A stretch of DNA of 64,000 nt. It comes from Bacillota bacterium. Its GTDB lineage: Bacteria > Bacillota > Ch66 > Ch109. The translations under genes were made by a program, and so were the position numbers. Under the pieces are notes generated by a model. The model ran no database searches, had not been told where the DNA came from, and was given only the letters and a program-made list of their open reading frames with translations. Shown here piece after piece: positions 15,980 to 25,496 of this stretch. Numbering within the stretch: the first letter of the stretch is position 1; every line of letters begins with the position of its first letter. The stretch spans positions 124,001 through 188,000 of the forward strand of contig JABLWZ010000005.1 in assembly GCA_013178275.1 (NCBI GenBank), in the 5' to 3' direction.

Positions 15980-17811
15980 CGTTCGCCAAGGATGATCTGG
16001 TAACAGAAATAATAGAACGGGTGGATATCGTCGAAGTCATTTCTGAACATGTAGTTTTAGGAAAAAGAGGCAAGGACTACTGGGGCAGGTGTCCCTTTCA
16101 CGCTGAGAATACGCCGTCCTTCTCCGTCTCCGCGGAGAAAAAGCTGTTTTACTGTTTCGGGTGCCAGGCCGGGGGGAACGTGATAACGTTCCTGAAGCTG
16201 AAGGAGAACCTGAGTTTTGGGGAGGCGGTCAACCGCCTGGCGGAGCGGGCCGGGATCGAGAGGAGGAGCCAGGAGCACCCCGCTCGTCAGAGGCAGCGGA
16301 GTGAACGGGAGAGGTTTTTTAAGCTCAATGAGTTGGCCGCCCGGTTTTTCGCCCAGAACCTGATAAACGACCCCGATGCCGAGAAGGCGCGCCGTTACCT
16401 GGAGCAGCGGGGAGTCAACGAGACCAGCATAAAAGGTTTTAATCTCGGCTACGCACCCCGGAGCTGGGATAAAACGTTAAACTACTTGGTGAGACAGGGT
16501 TACATGCCCCCCGAACTGGAACGCTACGGCCTGGTGTCGAGCCGTTCGGGCGGTGGGGGATACTACGACAGGTTCCGCGGTCGGCTGATGTTTCCGATCA
16601 AGAACTACTCCGACCAGGTTGTCGGTTTCGGGGCCCGGTCGCTCGATGGGGAGGACCCCAAGTACCTGAACTCCCCGGAGAGCAAGTTCTTTGAGAAGGG
16701 ATCTCACCTGTACGGCCTGGGGGCGGCGCGAAGGTCGATCGGGACGGCCGATCAGGTGGTGGTGGTGGAGGGATACCTAGACGCCTTGAGCGCCCACCAG
16801 TTTGGGGTCACCAACGTGGTCGCCACGATGGGCACGGCGCTGACCAACGCACAGCTGCAGCTGCTGTTGAGGTATGCCGCCGAGGTGGTCCTGGCCTTTG
16901 ACAACGACGAGGCGGGAAGGAACGCCGCCGTCAGGTCAGCCTCGCTGATCCGCGGCAGCGGGGGCCGGGTCAAGATAGCCTCGCTGGCGGGATGCAAGGA
17001 CCCCGACGAATACTTGCAGAAAAACGGCGGGGAGGCATTCCAGAGGGTCCTGGCAGGCGCCTCCGATTACCTGATCTTCAGGCTGCAGACCCTGCTGGCC
17101 AGGGGAGAGCACCAGTCCAGTTCGGGAAAGCTGCAGGTGATCGACGAGTTCTGGAACGACTACCAGTCTTCCGAGAGCGAGCTGGAGAGGCAGTCAGCCA
17201 TCCAGTACCTCTCCCAGGCGCTCCAGGTTCCGGAGCTGACCATCAGGAAGGAGTTCCAGCAGCGGCAGCGGCGAAGAAAGATAGACGCTAAATTGGATAA
17301 TAATACAAATATTGTTCATACTAAAAATGGGAAATTAGTGGCCTGGGAATTGGCCGAGAGGCAGCTTCTGCGGATGATGCTGCGGGATAAGAAGGTCTAC
17401 CGCCAGGTGCTTGACGAATATGGAATAGAGGTATTCATCAGTCCCGGGATGCGGGCGATACTGGAGGCTTACGCGGAGGTCATCTCCGACGGGGATGACG
17501 GGAAGGCCGTCGACCCCGCCTGGTTGGCGGAGACGATCGAGGATGACGTGGTCCGGCAGACGTACCTGAAGCTGCACATGGAGGGGGAGACTATCCCCCT
17601 GGAGAAAGAGGCTCAGAGGCAGAAGGCGCTGGCGGATTTCCTCCGCACCCTGGTCGCGGAGAAGCACCGATCCCGGATAGAGCAGATCGATCACGAACTG
17701 ATCGAAGCGATTCGAGCAGGGGAACAGGAGAAAAGCAGAGAGTTGATGAGCGAGAAGAAGGCCCTGGAAGCGGAGAGGAAGTCCTGGGGAAGGGGGGAGA
17801 AGAGGCTGTGA
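15976..17811 (+). CDS. dnaG: DNA primase
   Basis: 611 residues. Makes RNA primers for replication. Zinc-binding domain [13 protein letters not shown]...YCFGCQ at about residues 38-65, catalytic core, Toprim motifs [15 protein letters not shown] and [12 protein letters not shown], then a C-terminal helicase-interaction region. An AT-rich low-complexity linker ([13 protein letters not shown], nt 17290-17335) precedes the C-terminal domain and stands out from the GC-rich gene. Overlaps yqxD and sigA by 4 bases each. Confidence 0.97.
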   Translation: MTFAKDDLVTEIIERVDIVEVISEHVVLGKRGKDYWGRCPFHAENTPSFSVSAEKKLFYCFGCQAGGNVITFLKLKENLSFGEAVNRLAERAGIERRSQEHPARQRQRSERERFFKLNELAARFFAQNLINDPDAEKARRYLEQRGVNETSIKGFNLGYAPRSWDKTLNYLVRQGYMPPELERYGLVSSRSGGGGYYDRFRGRLMFPIKNYSDQVVGFGARSLDGEDPKYLNSPESKFFEKGSHLYGLGAARRSIGTADQVVVVEGYLDALSAHQFGVTNVVATMGTALTNAQLQLLLRYAAEVVLAFDNDEAGRNAAVRSASLIRGSGGRVKIASLAGCKDPDEYLQKNGGEAFQRVLAGASDYLIFRLQTLLARGEHQSSSGKLQVIDEFWNDYQSSESELERQSAIQYLSQALQVPELTIRKEFQQRQRRRKIDAKLDNNTNIVHTKNGKLVAWELAERQLLRMMLRDKKVYRQVLDEYGIEVFISPGMRAILEAYAEVISDGDDGKAVDPAWLAETIEDDVVRQTYLKLHMEGETIPLEKEAQRQKALADFLRTLVAEKHRSRIEQIDHELIEAIRAGEQEKSRELMSEKKALEAERKSWGRGEKRL

Positions 17812-18902
17812 AGGAAGAATTGAAAGTGGACGCGGTAAAAAACCTGATCCAAAAAGGCAGAAAACGTGGAAACCTGACCTACCGGGAGATCATGGACGCC
17901 CTGCACGGGATCGAGCTGAGCACCGAGCAGATCGAGGAGATATATGAGCACCTGGGCGGATTGGGGATCGAAGTAGTGCCCGAAAGCGGCGAGATCGAGC
18001 CTCTGGAGAGTTCCGAAGCTGAGACCCACCCCGAGGAGTTCGAGGTCATCGACCTTTCCGTCCCCGAAGGGATCGGAATCGACGACCCGGTGCGCATGTA
18101 CCTGAAGGAGATCGGAAGGGTACCCCTGCTCACCGCGGAAGAGGAAATAGAGCTGGCCAAGCGGATGGAGAAGGGCGACGAGGAGGCCAAGCGGAGGCTG
18201 GCCGAGGCCAACCTGCGCCTGGTGGTAAGCATCGCCAAGCGCTACGTGGGCCGGGGTATGCTGTTTTTGGACCTGATCCAGGAAGGCAACCTCGGACTGA
18301 TAAAGGCGGTCGAGAAGTTCGACTTCCGAAAGGGTTTCAAGTTCAGCACCTACGCCACCTGGTGGATCCGCCAGGCCATCACCCGGGCGATCGCCGATCA
18401 GGCCCGGACCATCCGGATACCGGTACATATGGTGGAGACCATCAACAAACTGATCCGGGTCTCCCGGCAGCTGCTGCAGGAACTGGGCCGTGAGCCGGCC
18501 CCCGAGGAGATAGCGCAGGAGATGGAGATCCCGGTCGAGCGGGTGCGGGAGATCATGAAGATCGCCCAGGAGCCGGTATCGCTGGAGACGCCGATCGGGG
18601 AGGAAGAGGACAGTCACCTGGGTGACTTCATCGAGGACGAAGACGCCCCGGCGCCGGCGGAGGCCGCATCCTTCATACTGCTGAAGGAGCAGCTGGAGGA
18701 GGTGCTGGAGACCCTCACCCCGCGCGAGAAGAAGGTCCTGAGGCTCCGGTTCGGCCTGGACGACGGTCGGGCGCGCACCCTGGAAGAGGTGGGGCAGGAG
18801 TTTGGGGTCACCCGCGAGCGGATAAGGCAGATCGAGGCCAAGGCGCTAAGGAAGCTCCGGCACCCGAGCCGCAGCAAAAAGCTGAAGGACTACCTGGAGT
18901 AG
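17808..18902 (+). CDS. rpoD: Primary sigma factor SigA/RpoD
   Basis: 364 residues; main vegetative sigma-70. Region 1.1 at the N-terminus, region 1.2/2 ([37 protein letters not shown]-type core is seen as [20 protein letters not shown]), region 3, and region 4 with [23 protein letters not shown] start, coupled to dnaG by a GTGA overlap. Acidic stretch [20 protein letters not shown] between regions 3 and 4 is standard for the family. A terminator follows. Confidence 0.97.
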   Translation: MKEELKVDAVKNLIQKGRKRGNLTYREIMDALHGIELSTEQIEEIYEHLGGLGIEVVPESGEIEPLESSEAETHPEEFEVIDLSVPEGIGIDDPVRMYLKEIGRVPLLTAEEEIELAKRMEKGDEEAKRRLAEANLRLVVSIAKRYVGRGMLFLDLIQEGNLGLIKAVEKFDFRKGFKFSTYATWWIRQAITRAIADQARTIRIPVHMVETINKLIRVSRQLLQELGREPAPEEIAQEMEIPVERVREIMKIAQEPVSLETPIGEEEDSHLGDFIEDEDAPAPAEAASFILLKEQLEEVLETLTPREKKVLRLRFGLDDGRARTLEEVGQEFGVTRERIRQIEAKALRKLRHPSRSKKLKDYLE

Positions 18903-18926
18903 AGGGCCAAAACACGCCTGAAGACC

Positions 18927-18953
18927 AAGCCGCTCTACGAGGAGCGGCTTTTC
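18927..18953 (+). terminator. Terminator of the dnaG-rpoD operon
   Basis: 9-bp stem AAGCCGCTC/GAGCGGCTT with a 6-nt loop and TTTC after it. Confidence 0.75.
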
Positions 18954-18954
18954 A

Positions 18955-19060
18955 CGCTATCGGAAAGTATATCAGAGAACTTTCCGATGCGAGCAAGTGC
19001 ACTCCGAAGCAAGTGCAACTATGGCTCTCGCCTTTGGCTATAGCCAGGTATTCTTCGCTT
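18955..19060. repeat. Dispersed structured repeat, copy A
   Basis: About 100 bases similar to 37252-37348. Shared parts: a 10-bp hairpin (here ATCGGAAAGT/ACTTTCCGAT, 18959-18988), the string GCAAGTGCACT, a second small hairpin TGGC-TATA-GCCA (19035-19046) and TTCTTCG at the end. The two copies differ at paired positions in the first stem so that pairing is kept. Each copy lies just after a terminator hairpin. Could be a mobile REP-like element or a structured RNA. Confidence 0.6.
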
Positions 19061-19108
19061 ACAGCCGTTGGGGTCCGCCGGGCGGTCTCATCCGCCGTGA
19101 AACGGCTC

Positions 19109-19138
19109 TTGACTTTCGAGCCGGTCATATATTATAAT
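19109..19138 (+). promoter_or_regulatory. Promoter of the tRNA cluster
   Basis: TTGACT (19109-19114) and TATAAT (19133-19138) with 18-base spacing, about 30 bases before the first tRNA. Confidence 0.75.
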
Positions 19139-19169
19139 AAGCGTTGCCTGATTGAAGAGAGGCGATTTT

Positions 19170-19244
19170 GGGCCTATAGCTCAGCGGTAGAGCGGCCGGC
19201 TCATAACCGGTTGGTCCCTGGTTCGATCCCAGGTGGGCCCACCA
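19170..19244 (+). tRNA. tRNA-Met or tRNA-Ile2, anticodon CAT
   Basis: 75 nt with encoded CCA. The acceptor stem GGGCCTA/TGGGCCC, D arm, anticodon loop CTCATAA and T arm (GGTTCGATCCC) all fold. CAT reads Met, or Ile if the C is lysidinylated; sequence alone does not settle which. Confidence 0.95.
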
Positions 19245-19293
19245 ATCCGATTTCCAAACCCTCGACAGTTGGCGATAGATGACAGCTAAACCA

Positions 19294-19368
19294 GGCCCCT
19301 TGGTCAAGCGGTTAAGACACCGGCCTTTCACGCCGGCAACACGGGTTCGAATCCCGTAGGGGTCACCA
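19294..19368 (+). tRNA. tRNA-Glu, anticodon TTC
   Basis: 75 nt with CCA. Acceptor GGCCCCT/AGGGGTC, anticodon stem CCGGC/GCCGG with loop CTTTCAC, T loop GGTTCGAATCC. Confidence 0.96.
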
Positions 19369-19375
19369 GATTTTC

Positions 19376-19450
19376 GGGCGCGTAGCTCAGTGGGGGAGCA
19401 CCTGCCTTACAAGCAGGGGGTCATAGGTTCAAATCCTATCGCGCCCACCA
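19376..19450 (+). tRNA. tRNA-Val, anticodon TAC
   Basis: 75 nt with CCA. Acceptor GGGCGCG/CGCGCCC, anticodon stem CCTGC/GCAGG with loop CTTACAA, T loop GGTTCAAATCC. Confidence 0.96.
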
Positions 19451-19463
19451 ATTTAATACAAAT

Positions 19464-19490
19464 AACCGTGCGGTTTCGCACGGTTTTTGC
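19464..19490 (+). terminator. Terminator of the tRNA cluster
   Basis: 9-bp stem AACCGTGCG/CGCACGGTT with loop GTTT, followed by TTTGCTTT. Confidence 0.85.
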
Positions 19491-19564
19491 TTTACTTCGG
19501 AAAATCGTCCAGGGGAATTTTGCCGCCCATTTGTCGATCCCACCCAGCCCCGGCTCAATCTATT

Positions 19565-21856
19565 TTACCGCAGGGTTCGGATGGGAATCGAGGGGGCTAT
19601 AATTTTGGGTATGTCCACCAGAGGTGGCGGGCCGGTGCGGACCGCCACCCAGCCATAGTAGCTGCCGCCTTCTGGAGTCGATCCGGTCATGATCCCCTTC
19701 TCCCAGGAGAACATGATCCCACTGAAGGGCTGTGGAGAGTTTCCCCCAAACGCGATGTCCATCATGAGGCGCCGGCCTTCCGTGACATACCCGGTAACCG
19801 CCAGGGTTTTACCTTCCCGGGTCTGGTAGGAGGCATTGATCTTGTTGGAGGAGTCTACGCTGTAGATGGTGAGGGTGCCTTTCCATCCGTCGTGGTCCAT
19901 ATCCCAGACACCCGCAAAATCTGACGGCTTGATCCCATCACCCGCAGCCCCGGCGCCGCTGAAGTAATCCTCTTTGGTGGCATAGAAGCCATAGGGCTGC
20001 CCGTCGCTGGCCATGGTTCCCGCCATCAGCGTGGGTTCCCAGCCGAACAGGTAGCCGATAAACCGTTTGCCGCGGACCTCGTCGAATTTCAGGTTGGGCT
20101 GATCAAAGTCGATAAAAAACTCGATGCGATTGCCTTCAATACTGCCGTTTACCCGATAAGCTTTTCCCTGGTCGTCATAGTAGGTGCCGATTCTCTTGTC
20201 GCTGGTGCCGAACTTATCTTCGCGCGGCCAGTCATTCTGGAAGAAACCGGGGACATGGTAAATATCCAGGGTTCCTTTCCATCCATCGTTATCCATTTTC
20301 CAGCGGCCCAGGAACCTCTGCTCGGGGCGGGTGTACTCGTTGGGGTTGGTGATGACGCTGGTTATGTATCCAGCCTCGGTGATATGGCCGGCAGTGACCC
20401 AATCATAACTGAACAGGGTGAATCCGTTTTCGAGAATGCTGTCATAGCCCCAGGAGTTCTTCACGATGAAGCACTGCCGGTCGTCGTCGTAACCGACCAT
20501 AAGCATGGCGTGGCCGCCGATTTTTTTCTTACCGGGGTTCCAGATATAATCATCCGGCGTGGGGTCAGGGTCCATGATGTTCGCGGAAAAAGCGATATCG
20601 TAGCCGGCCGCCAGCACGTTTTTATAGTAATTGAGGTCGGTGAGGCTCCCCCAGGGAATGGTTGAATAGCTGTTAATGCCGTAAGTGGCTCCATCTAACG
20701 CGGCCAGGGGGAATTCTGTGTCCATGAAGTTGACATCGTCCACATCCTTCTGCGTAAGCCATCCATAGTCCGGGTCCAGGTAGGGTTTATCGCCGTATTC
20801 GTGGGTGTTCTCGTAGCTGCCGCCTCCGGCAACGTACGGCAGCAGCTCCTCTTTAGGCACGCTGTACGGCCGGGCAAACAGGGCCATGGCGTATAGGGTC
20901 CCGCTGTAGCCCCAGCGGCCCAGTGCGTTTTCGTAATAGTGCGGCTGGCTCGGCGCAACGTCCTTCAGGAAGACCATTTTCTGAAGCAGGTGACTGTACT
21001 GTTCCGACAGGTCGAGGTTTTTGTATTTTACCGGGTCCAGGCGTTTGTAAGCAGCCTCCATCGCCGCCAGCACCGCAAAGCTCACGCAGGTGTTACGGCC
21101 GTCCTGGTCTTTGATGCTGGTCTGGTACTGGCGCCAATCGACGGTCGCCTCCGGAGGGGTGATGTTCAGCCGTTTCTGTACCGCTGCTGGCGTGGGATAG
21201 AGCGACTGGAACTTGTCGCTGGGAACGATTGTCTCCGGCATCAGCGGAACTAGCTTATTGTTGGACAGGCGGAGCCGGGGCATTTTTGGATCGGAATCAT
21301 CGATTCCTAAGATGCGAAGTCGGTTCAAGTCGGTCTTTGGTGGCTGAACGGATGGCCGCTGGGTTTCAGTTTCGGGGGCCCCGCTTACCGGCGGGCCGCT
21401 GGCTGTGATTATAGTGACCTGCCGTTTGGCGTTGTCCCAGCCGACCCCGGCGCCCAGTGATTCACTTACAAACCGCACCGGCACCAGGGTTCGTCCGTTG
21501 ACGATCTGGGGCGGGACATCAACAGTTACCGGGGTGCCGTTCTTTAATGCCGAGGCATTACCGATTTGAAGGTGTACCGTAAGATCACCCTTGGTGGCAT
21601 TGATGCTCCGTTCGCTGTCGTTCCAATCGACCTTCGCTTCCAGGGCTTCGAATATAGCCCGCAGGGGCACCAGGGTTCGTCCGTTTTCGATGACCGGGCT
21701 GGCGTCGGTAGTGAGCAGCTTTCCATCAATCAATATCGTGATCGGGATCGGCGGTTCGGGTTGGGGATCCAGGGCGAAAGCAGATGGGGTGATGAGGGAT
21801 ACGACCAGCGCAAACACCAGACAGACGAGCGAAAACCTCCCAGGCCTCTTATTCAT
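19565..21856 (-). CDS. Secreted papain-like (C1A) peptidase with copper-amine-oxidase-like N-terminal domain
   Basis: 763 residues. Signal peptide at 1-28 (hydrophobic core, then AFA). Residues about 35-150 are a duplicated copper amine oxidase N-terminal-like unit (ENGRTLVPLRAIFEALEAKV and NGRTLVPVRFVSESLGAGVG), a domain clostridia use on exported proteins. The C1A fold follows with Cys in DQDGRNTCVSFA, His in GGHAMLMVGYDDD and Asn in IVKNSWG. Two C-terminal repeats share the core WKMDNDGWKGTL / WDMDHDGWKGTL with calcium-site-like acidic spacing. Probably works at the cell surface. The substrate is unknown. Monocistronic. Confidence 0.92.
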   Translation of the reverse strand: MNKRPGRFSLVCLVFALVVSLITPSAFALDPQPEPPIPITILIDGKLLTTDASPVIENGRTLVPLRAIFEALEAKVDWNDSERSINATKGDLTVHLQIGNASALKNGTPVTVDVPPQIVNGRTLVPVRFVSESLGAGVGWDNAKRQVTIITASGPPVSGAPETETQRPSVQPPKTDLNRLRILGIDDSDPKMPRLRLSNNKLVPLMPETIVPSDKFQSLYPTPAAVQKRLNITPPEATVDWRQYQTSIKDQDGRNTCVSFAVLAAMEAAYKRLDPVKYKNLDLSEQYSHLLQKMVFLKDVAPSQPHYYENALGRWGYSGTLYAMALFARPYSVPKEELLPYVAGGGSYENTHEYGDKPYLDPDYGWLTQKDVDDVNFMDTEFPLAALDGATYGINSYSTIPWGSLTDLNYYKNVLAAGYDIAFSANIMDPDPTPDDYIWNPGKKKIGGHAMLMVGYDDDRQCFIVKNSWGYDSILENGFTLFSYDWVTAGHITEAGYITSVITNPNEYTRPEQRFLGRWKMDNDGWKGTLDIYHVPGFFQNDWPREDKFGTSDKRIGTYYDDQGKAYRVNGSIEGNRIEFFIDFDQPNLKFDEVRGKRFIGYLFGWEPTLMAGTMASDGQPYGFYATKEDYFSGAGAAGDGIKPSDFAGVWDMDHDGWKGTLTIYSVDSSNKINASYQTREGKTLAVTGYVTEGRRLMMDIAFGGNSPQPFSGIMFSWEKGIMTGSTPEGGSYYGWVAVRTGPPPLVDIPKIIAPSIPIRTLR

Positions 21857-22087
21857 CGATGTACCTCCCCTATAATACTATTGTAAGTATTGCTGCCGGA
21901 CGTGATTATCTCTTGGGTATAGTATAATGGATATATTTTACTACAAGTAACCTAAATTTCGTTTTTTAGGATACTGCCGGATAAAATTATTTAGAGGCGC
22001 AAGATAAATGCACTCGGCTGGTTTCAGGGGGGATTTTTAGGATTAAATTAAAGCGGTCTATTGCTGTCTGGTGACACCCGGTCCTGG

Positions 22088-22309
22088 CTAACGGCCCAGC
22101 AGCACTATCCTCTCGAACTGCTCCCGGGTCACGGGCTCCAGTTCACGGACGAAGGAGTCGTTGTACCTGACGTCCGGGTGGATCGAGAACAGGTCATTCA
22201 CCAGGTGGGTCATGGCATTGGCGGTGAGCGGCGGGGTCCCCAGCACCGTCCCGTCGTTGAAGCGCTCTATCCAGTAAATTTCTCCCCGGCGGGGATTGCG
22301 GTAAAACAC
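22088..22309 (-). CDS. Hypothetical protein, 73 aa
   Basis: Starts at GTG behind TGAGGTAAAAAC. Sequence MFYRNPRRGEIYWIERFNDG...LEPVTREQFERIVLLG. No domain recognised. Looks like a soluble, mixed alpha/beta small protein. The reverse-strand frame in the same place has no motif. A neighbouring short frame (22432-22530) has a nearly identical ribosome-site context, which supports both being real. Confidence 0.5.
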   Translation of the reverse strand: MFYRNPRRGEIYWIERFNDGTVLGTPPLTANAMTHLVNDLFSIHPDVRYNDSFVRELEPVTREQFERIVLLGR

Positions 22310-22431
22310 GTTTTTACCTCACAGGTCGATTTGCTGTCGGTATAAACATTGTAATCCCAAATGACTGCCGAGCAAATATTCCCAGATTAAATGTCGATAA
22401 GTATACATAGAGGGGTACAGCCTAACAGTGC

Positions 22432-22530
22432 TTATTTTCCTGACTGGTCCTGAGCCGGGCTGGTCTCCAACGCCTCATGCTTTTCCAGACCGACGCTCTG
22501 CAGTATCTCTTCGATTAAATCCCAGCGCAC
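22432..22530 (-). CDS. Small hypothetical protein, 32 aa
   Basis: Starts at GTG 22530 right after GGGAGGTGAAAAAC, an excellent ribosome-binding site. Sequence begins MRWDLIEEILQSVGLEK, an amphipathic helix, then a polar tail. The longer frame to 22623 has no site. Function unknown. Confidence 0.4.
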   Translation of the reverse strand: MRWDLIEEILQSVGLEKHEALETSPAQDQSGK

Positions 22531-22786
22531 GTTTTTCACCTCCCTGGAGTCACGCGACAGAATCAAGTTTAGCAAAACGGACCAGCCGTCGTAAAGCGAA
22601 ACGGCTCGAGGGAAAAGCAACATACTGACTTTATATGTCGATGCCGGTAAAAATATACCCAGAATTTACAAGGAATTTGATCCGACTTATTAAAAAACAA
22701 AAAATAGTAGCGTGAAACTATAGCTGAGGGCTGATTTTTGGTATATCCTCTATAATAGAAGGCAAAAATGGTTAGCAATCCAGGGT

Positions 22787-24331
22787 TTGGGGTGGTGTCA
22801 CCTGGGTGAGGCCGGAGGGGTAAGCAAGCAGGAGCTTTTTCTGGTTACGAACGGGTTGTTGAGTCGGTCGGGCATCGCTTCCCCGTTTATCGATAATATC
22901 GGCCACCCGGTGGTGGTTATCGACTCTCAGGGCCGGGTCGTGTTCGTCAACCAGACCGGCCGCCAGGCCACCGGTTGCACCCTGGACGAGTTAAAAGGCA
23001 GGTTCTTCTGGGATGTGATACCATCCCCGGAAGACCGCGAGTGGGCAAGAGAGGCCTTCTCCAAGCCGGGACTCGACCATTTCCCCTACCAGCACGAAGG
23101 CCCCTGGGCATCCCGCGACGGGGAGCCCCGCCTGATCCATTCGACCTGCACCGCCGTGACCGACCCGTCGGGAAGACCCGAGTACTTCATCATCATCGGC
23201 TTTGATGTCACCCCGATCAAAAAATACGAAGAAGAGTTGAAACGGCTCAGCCTCCATGACTCCCTGACCGGTCTCTATAACCGGGTCTACTTCGAGGAGG
23301 AACTGCAGCGGCTGGAGGGAAGCCGCAACCACCCGATCGGCCTGATCCTCTGCGACCTCGACGGTCTGAAACTGGTCAATGACACCCTCGGTCACGACGC
23401 GGGGGACGTGCTGCTGGCCACTGCCGCCGAGATCATCCGGGAGTGTTTCCGTAAAAGCGATGTGGTGGCCCGTATCGGAGGGGACGAGTTTGCGGTCCTT
23501 CTGCCGGGCAGTTCCCGGGAGATCGTGGAGAACGCCTACCGTCGGATACTTTTGAATGTCGAGGAGTACAACAAGTCCCAGCCGGTCTACCCGTTGAGTA
23601 TCTCGATGGGTTACGCGGTATCGGAGGCGCCGGCGGTCAGCCTCGGCAGCCTTTTCCGGGAAGCGGACAACAACATGTACCGCGAAAAGACCCAGCGCAG
23701 CCAGGCCATGCGGAACCAGACCGTGCGCTCTCTGCTGAAGAAGCTGGAGGCGAAGGACTTCGCGAACCAGGGGCACACCGAGCGGCTGCTGACCCTAGCC
23801 GCGGGACTGGCCCGAACCGTGGGGCTGGCGGGAGGGCTGGGCAACCTGAGGAGGCTGGTCCAGTTTCATGACCTGGGCAAGCTCAGCATCCCGGACCCGA
23901 TACTCTTTAAAACCGGTCCCCTCAACTCCGAGGAAAAGGCCTTGATCCAGCGGCACAGTGAGATAGGGCGCCGGATCGCCCTCTCGGTGCCGGCCCTGGC
24001 GCCCATCGCGGACCTGATCCTGAAGCACCACGAGTGGTGGGACGGCGGGGGTTACCCCCTGGGCCTCAGGGAAGAGGCGGTGCCGATAGAGTGCCGCATC
24101 CTCTCCGTCGCGGAGGCCTACGAGGTGATGACCAGCGTGAGGCCTTACCGGGGCGCGCTGAACCATGAGGAGGCGGTGGCCGAGCTGAGGCGATGCGCGG
24201 GCAGCCAGTTCGACCCCTGGATGGTCAGCCGGTTCATCGTCCTGCTGGAGAAAAAGCAGCACCTGCTGTCAGGCTCCCCTTTACGCTCTGACAAACAGCA
24301 TCAGTTATCCATGTTTGATTTCCTCAAGTGA
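22787..24331 (+). CDS. PAS-GGDEF-HD-GYP cyclic-di-GMP signalling protein
   Basis: 514 residues in the frame; the exact start (TTG at 22787 or a later codon) is unsure. PAS domain about 25-145 (NIGHPVVVIDSQGRVVFVNQ). GGDEF domain about 150-310 with intact RIGGDEFAVLLPG, so diguanylate cyclase activity is possible. C-terminal HD-GYP domain: FHDLGKLSIPDPILFKTGPL, HHEWWDGGGYPLGL, VRPYRGALNHEEA; the usual VADAYDA reads VAEAYEV. It thus has both a synthase and a phosphodiesterase module for c-di-GMP. No membrane segment, so sensing is cytoplasmic via PAS. Confidence 0.9.
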   Translation: MGWCHLGEAGGVSKQELFLVTNGLLSRSGIASPFIDNIGHPVVVIDSQGRVVFVNQTGRQATGCTLDELKGRFFWDVIPSPEDREWAREAFSKPGLDHFPYQHEGPWASRDGEPRLIHSTCTAVTDPSGRPEYFIIIGFDVTPIKKYEEELKRLSLHDSLTGLYNRVYFEEELQRLEGSRNHPIGLILCDLDGLKLVNDTLGHDAGDVLLATAAEIIRECFRKSDVVARIGGDEFAVLLPGSSREIVENAYRRILLNVEEYNKSQPVYPLSISMGYAVSEAPAVSLGSLFREADNNMYREKTQRSQAMRNQTVRSLLKKLEAKDFANQGHTERLLTLAAGLARTVGLAGGLGNLRRLVQFHDLGKLSIPDPILFKTGPLNSEEKALIQRHSEIGRRIALSVPALAPIADLILKHHEWWDGGGYPLGLREEAVPIECRILSVAEAYEVMTSVRPYRGALNHEEAVAELRRCAGSQFDPWMVSRFIVLLEKKQHLLSGSPLRSDKQHQLSMFDFLK

Positions 24332-24439
24332 AAAAATATTTGATTCGATAATTTAATTTTGTGATACCTGTCATATAATTAATCTACAATTTTGTCTTAT
24401 TATTTATATCAGTCTTAGATTTTCGAAGAGGGGCTGTCG

Positions 24440-24664
24440 ATGGAGTTTCTGAACTGTCCCGAATGCGGGAGGATGTTCCGTTACACAAACAGTTTGCTCT
24501 GCAACGCCTGCCAGAGAGCGGAGGACTCCGAGTTCCAGAAGGTGCGCGAGTTCATCCGCGAAAACCCTGGTAGCGACGTCCTCCAGGTCAGTGAGGCCAC
24601 CGGGGTGCGGCTGGAGAAGATAATGCGTTTCCTGCGGGAGGGCCGGATAACCTCCTGCACTTAG
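24440..24664 (+). CDS. YvyF/TIGR03826-like flagellar-region protein
   Basis: 74 residues. Zinc-ribbon-like start (NCPECGRMFRYTNSLLCNACQ) followed by a helical part, SEFQKVREFIRENPGSDVLQ, VSEATGVRLEKIMRFLREGRI, much like the small proteins found before flgM in Firmicutes flagellar operons. Here no flagellar gene is adjacent. Probably a regulatory or adaptor protein; function not known. ATG start behind GAAGAGGGG. Confidence 0.8.
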   Translation: MEFLNCPECGRMFRYTNSLLCNACQRAEDSEFQKVREFIRENPGSDVLQVSEATGVRLEKIMRFLREGRITSCT

Positions 24665-24774
24665 CCGTTCGCCCCTTTTAACCCTTCGTTTTTTTCCTCC
24701 GGTGAATCCTTGACATATTCCGGTAAAATCCCCAGGATAATAATAACGATAAAGGGTATACGGGTCGGAGGTTT

Positions 24775-25491
24775 ATGAAGATAACCCCCAGGCTTAAAGC
24801 CATCGCGAAAAAGGTGCCCCCGGGGTCGGTGACAGCCGACATCGGCACCGACCACGCTTACCTGCCGGTCTTCCTGGTCAGGCAGGGCCTTGTTCCACGG
24901 GCGATCGGGATTGAAAAGGCGGAACACCCCTTAAATAACGCCCGCGATCAGGTGCACGCGGCGGGTTATTCGCATCTGATCCAGATCCGCCAGGGCTATG
25001 GCCTGGAGCCGTTAGCGCCGGGGGAGGTAGAGACGGCCGTTATAGCGGGTATGGGAGGGAAGACCGTCACCGAGATCATGGATCGAAGCCCGGAGCAGTT
25101 AGCCCGGCTGAAACGGCTCATCCTGCAGCCGATGAACGATGTCCCCGAGGTTAGAGCCTGGCTTTTGGACAACTCCTGGGACCTGGTGGAGGAGGACCTG
25201 GTCCGGGAGGGTAAGATGTTTTACTTCATAATCGTGGCCGAGCCGGCCGCGGCACCTCATCTCCCGCCCACCCCTTACAGCGGGCTGGAGATGGAGATCG
25301 GGCCGCTGCTGATCCGCGATCGGCACCCGGTATTGAAAGAATACCTGGGTGTATTGATGGCCCGGGAGGAAAAAACCCTGGCGTCACTGAAGAACAGCGG
25401 CCGGCCGGAGGTCAGGCGGCAGGAAGCCCGGGTCAGCGACCGGCTCGAAGAACTCAAGGAACTGAACCGGAAGATACAGCAAGAAAGGTGA
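24775..25491 (+). CDS. trmK: tRNA (adenine22-N1)-methyltransferase
   Basis: 238 residues. SAM-dependent enzyme that methylates A22 of tRNA. Motifs: VTADIGTDHAYLPVFLVRQG (SAM-binding loop), IGIEKAEHPLNNA, VIAGMGGKTVTEIM, and LILQPMNDVPEVRAWL, typical of TrmK (YqfN). Followed directly by nif3, as in many Firmicutes where the pair is downstream of sigA; here tRNAs, a protease and a signalling gene separate them from sigA. Confidence 0.93.
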   Translation: MKITPRLKAIAKKVPPGSVTADIGTDHAYLPVFLVRQGLVPRAIGIEKAEHPLNNARDQVHAAGYSHLIQIRQGYGLEPLAPGEVETAVIAGMGGKTVTEIMDRSPEQLARLKRLILQPMNDVPEVRAWLLDNSWDLVEEDLVREGKMFYFIIVAEPAAAPHLPPTPYSGLEMEIGPLLIRDRHPVLKEYLGVLMAREEKTLASLKNSGRPEVRRQEARVSDRLEELKELNRKIQQER

Positions 25492-25496
25492 AGACG

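Noticed and set aside
17691-18617. 308-codon minus-strand frame over rpoD
   Set aside because: Shadow of rpoD with no recognisable protein sequence; high GC third positions leave antisense frames open.
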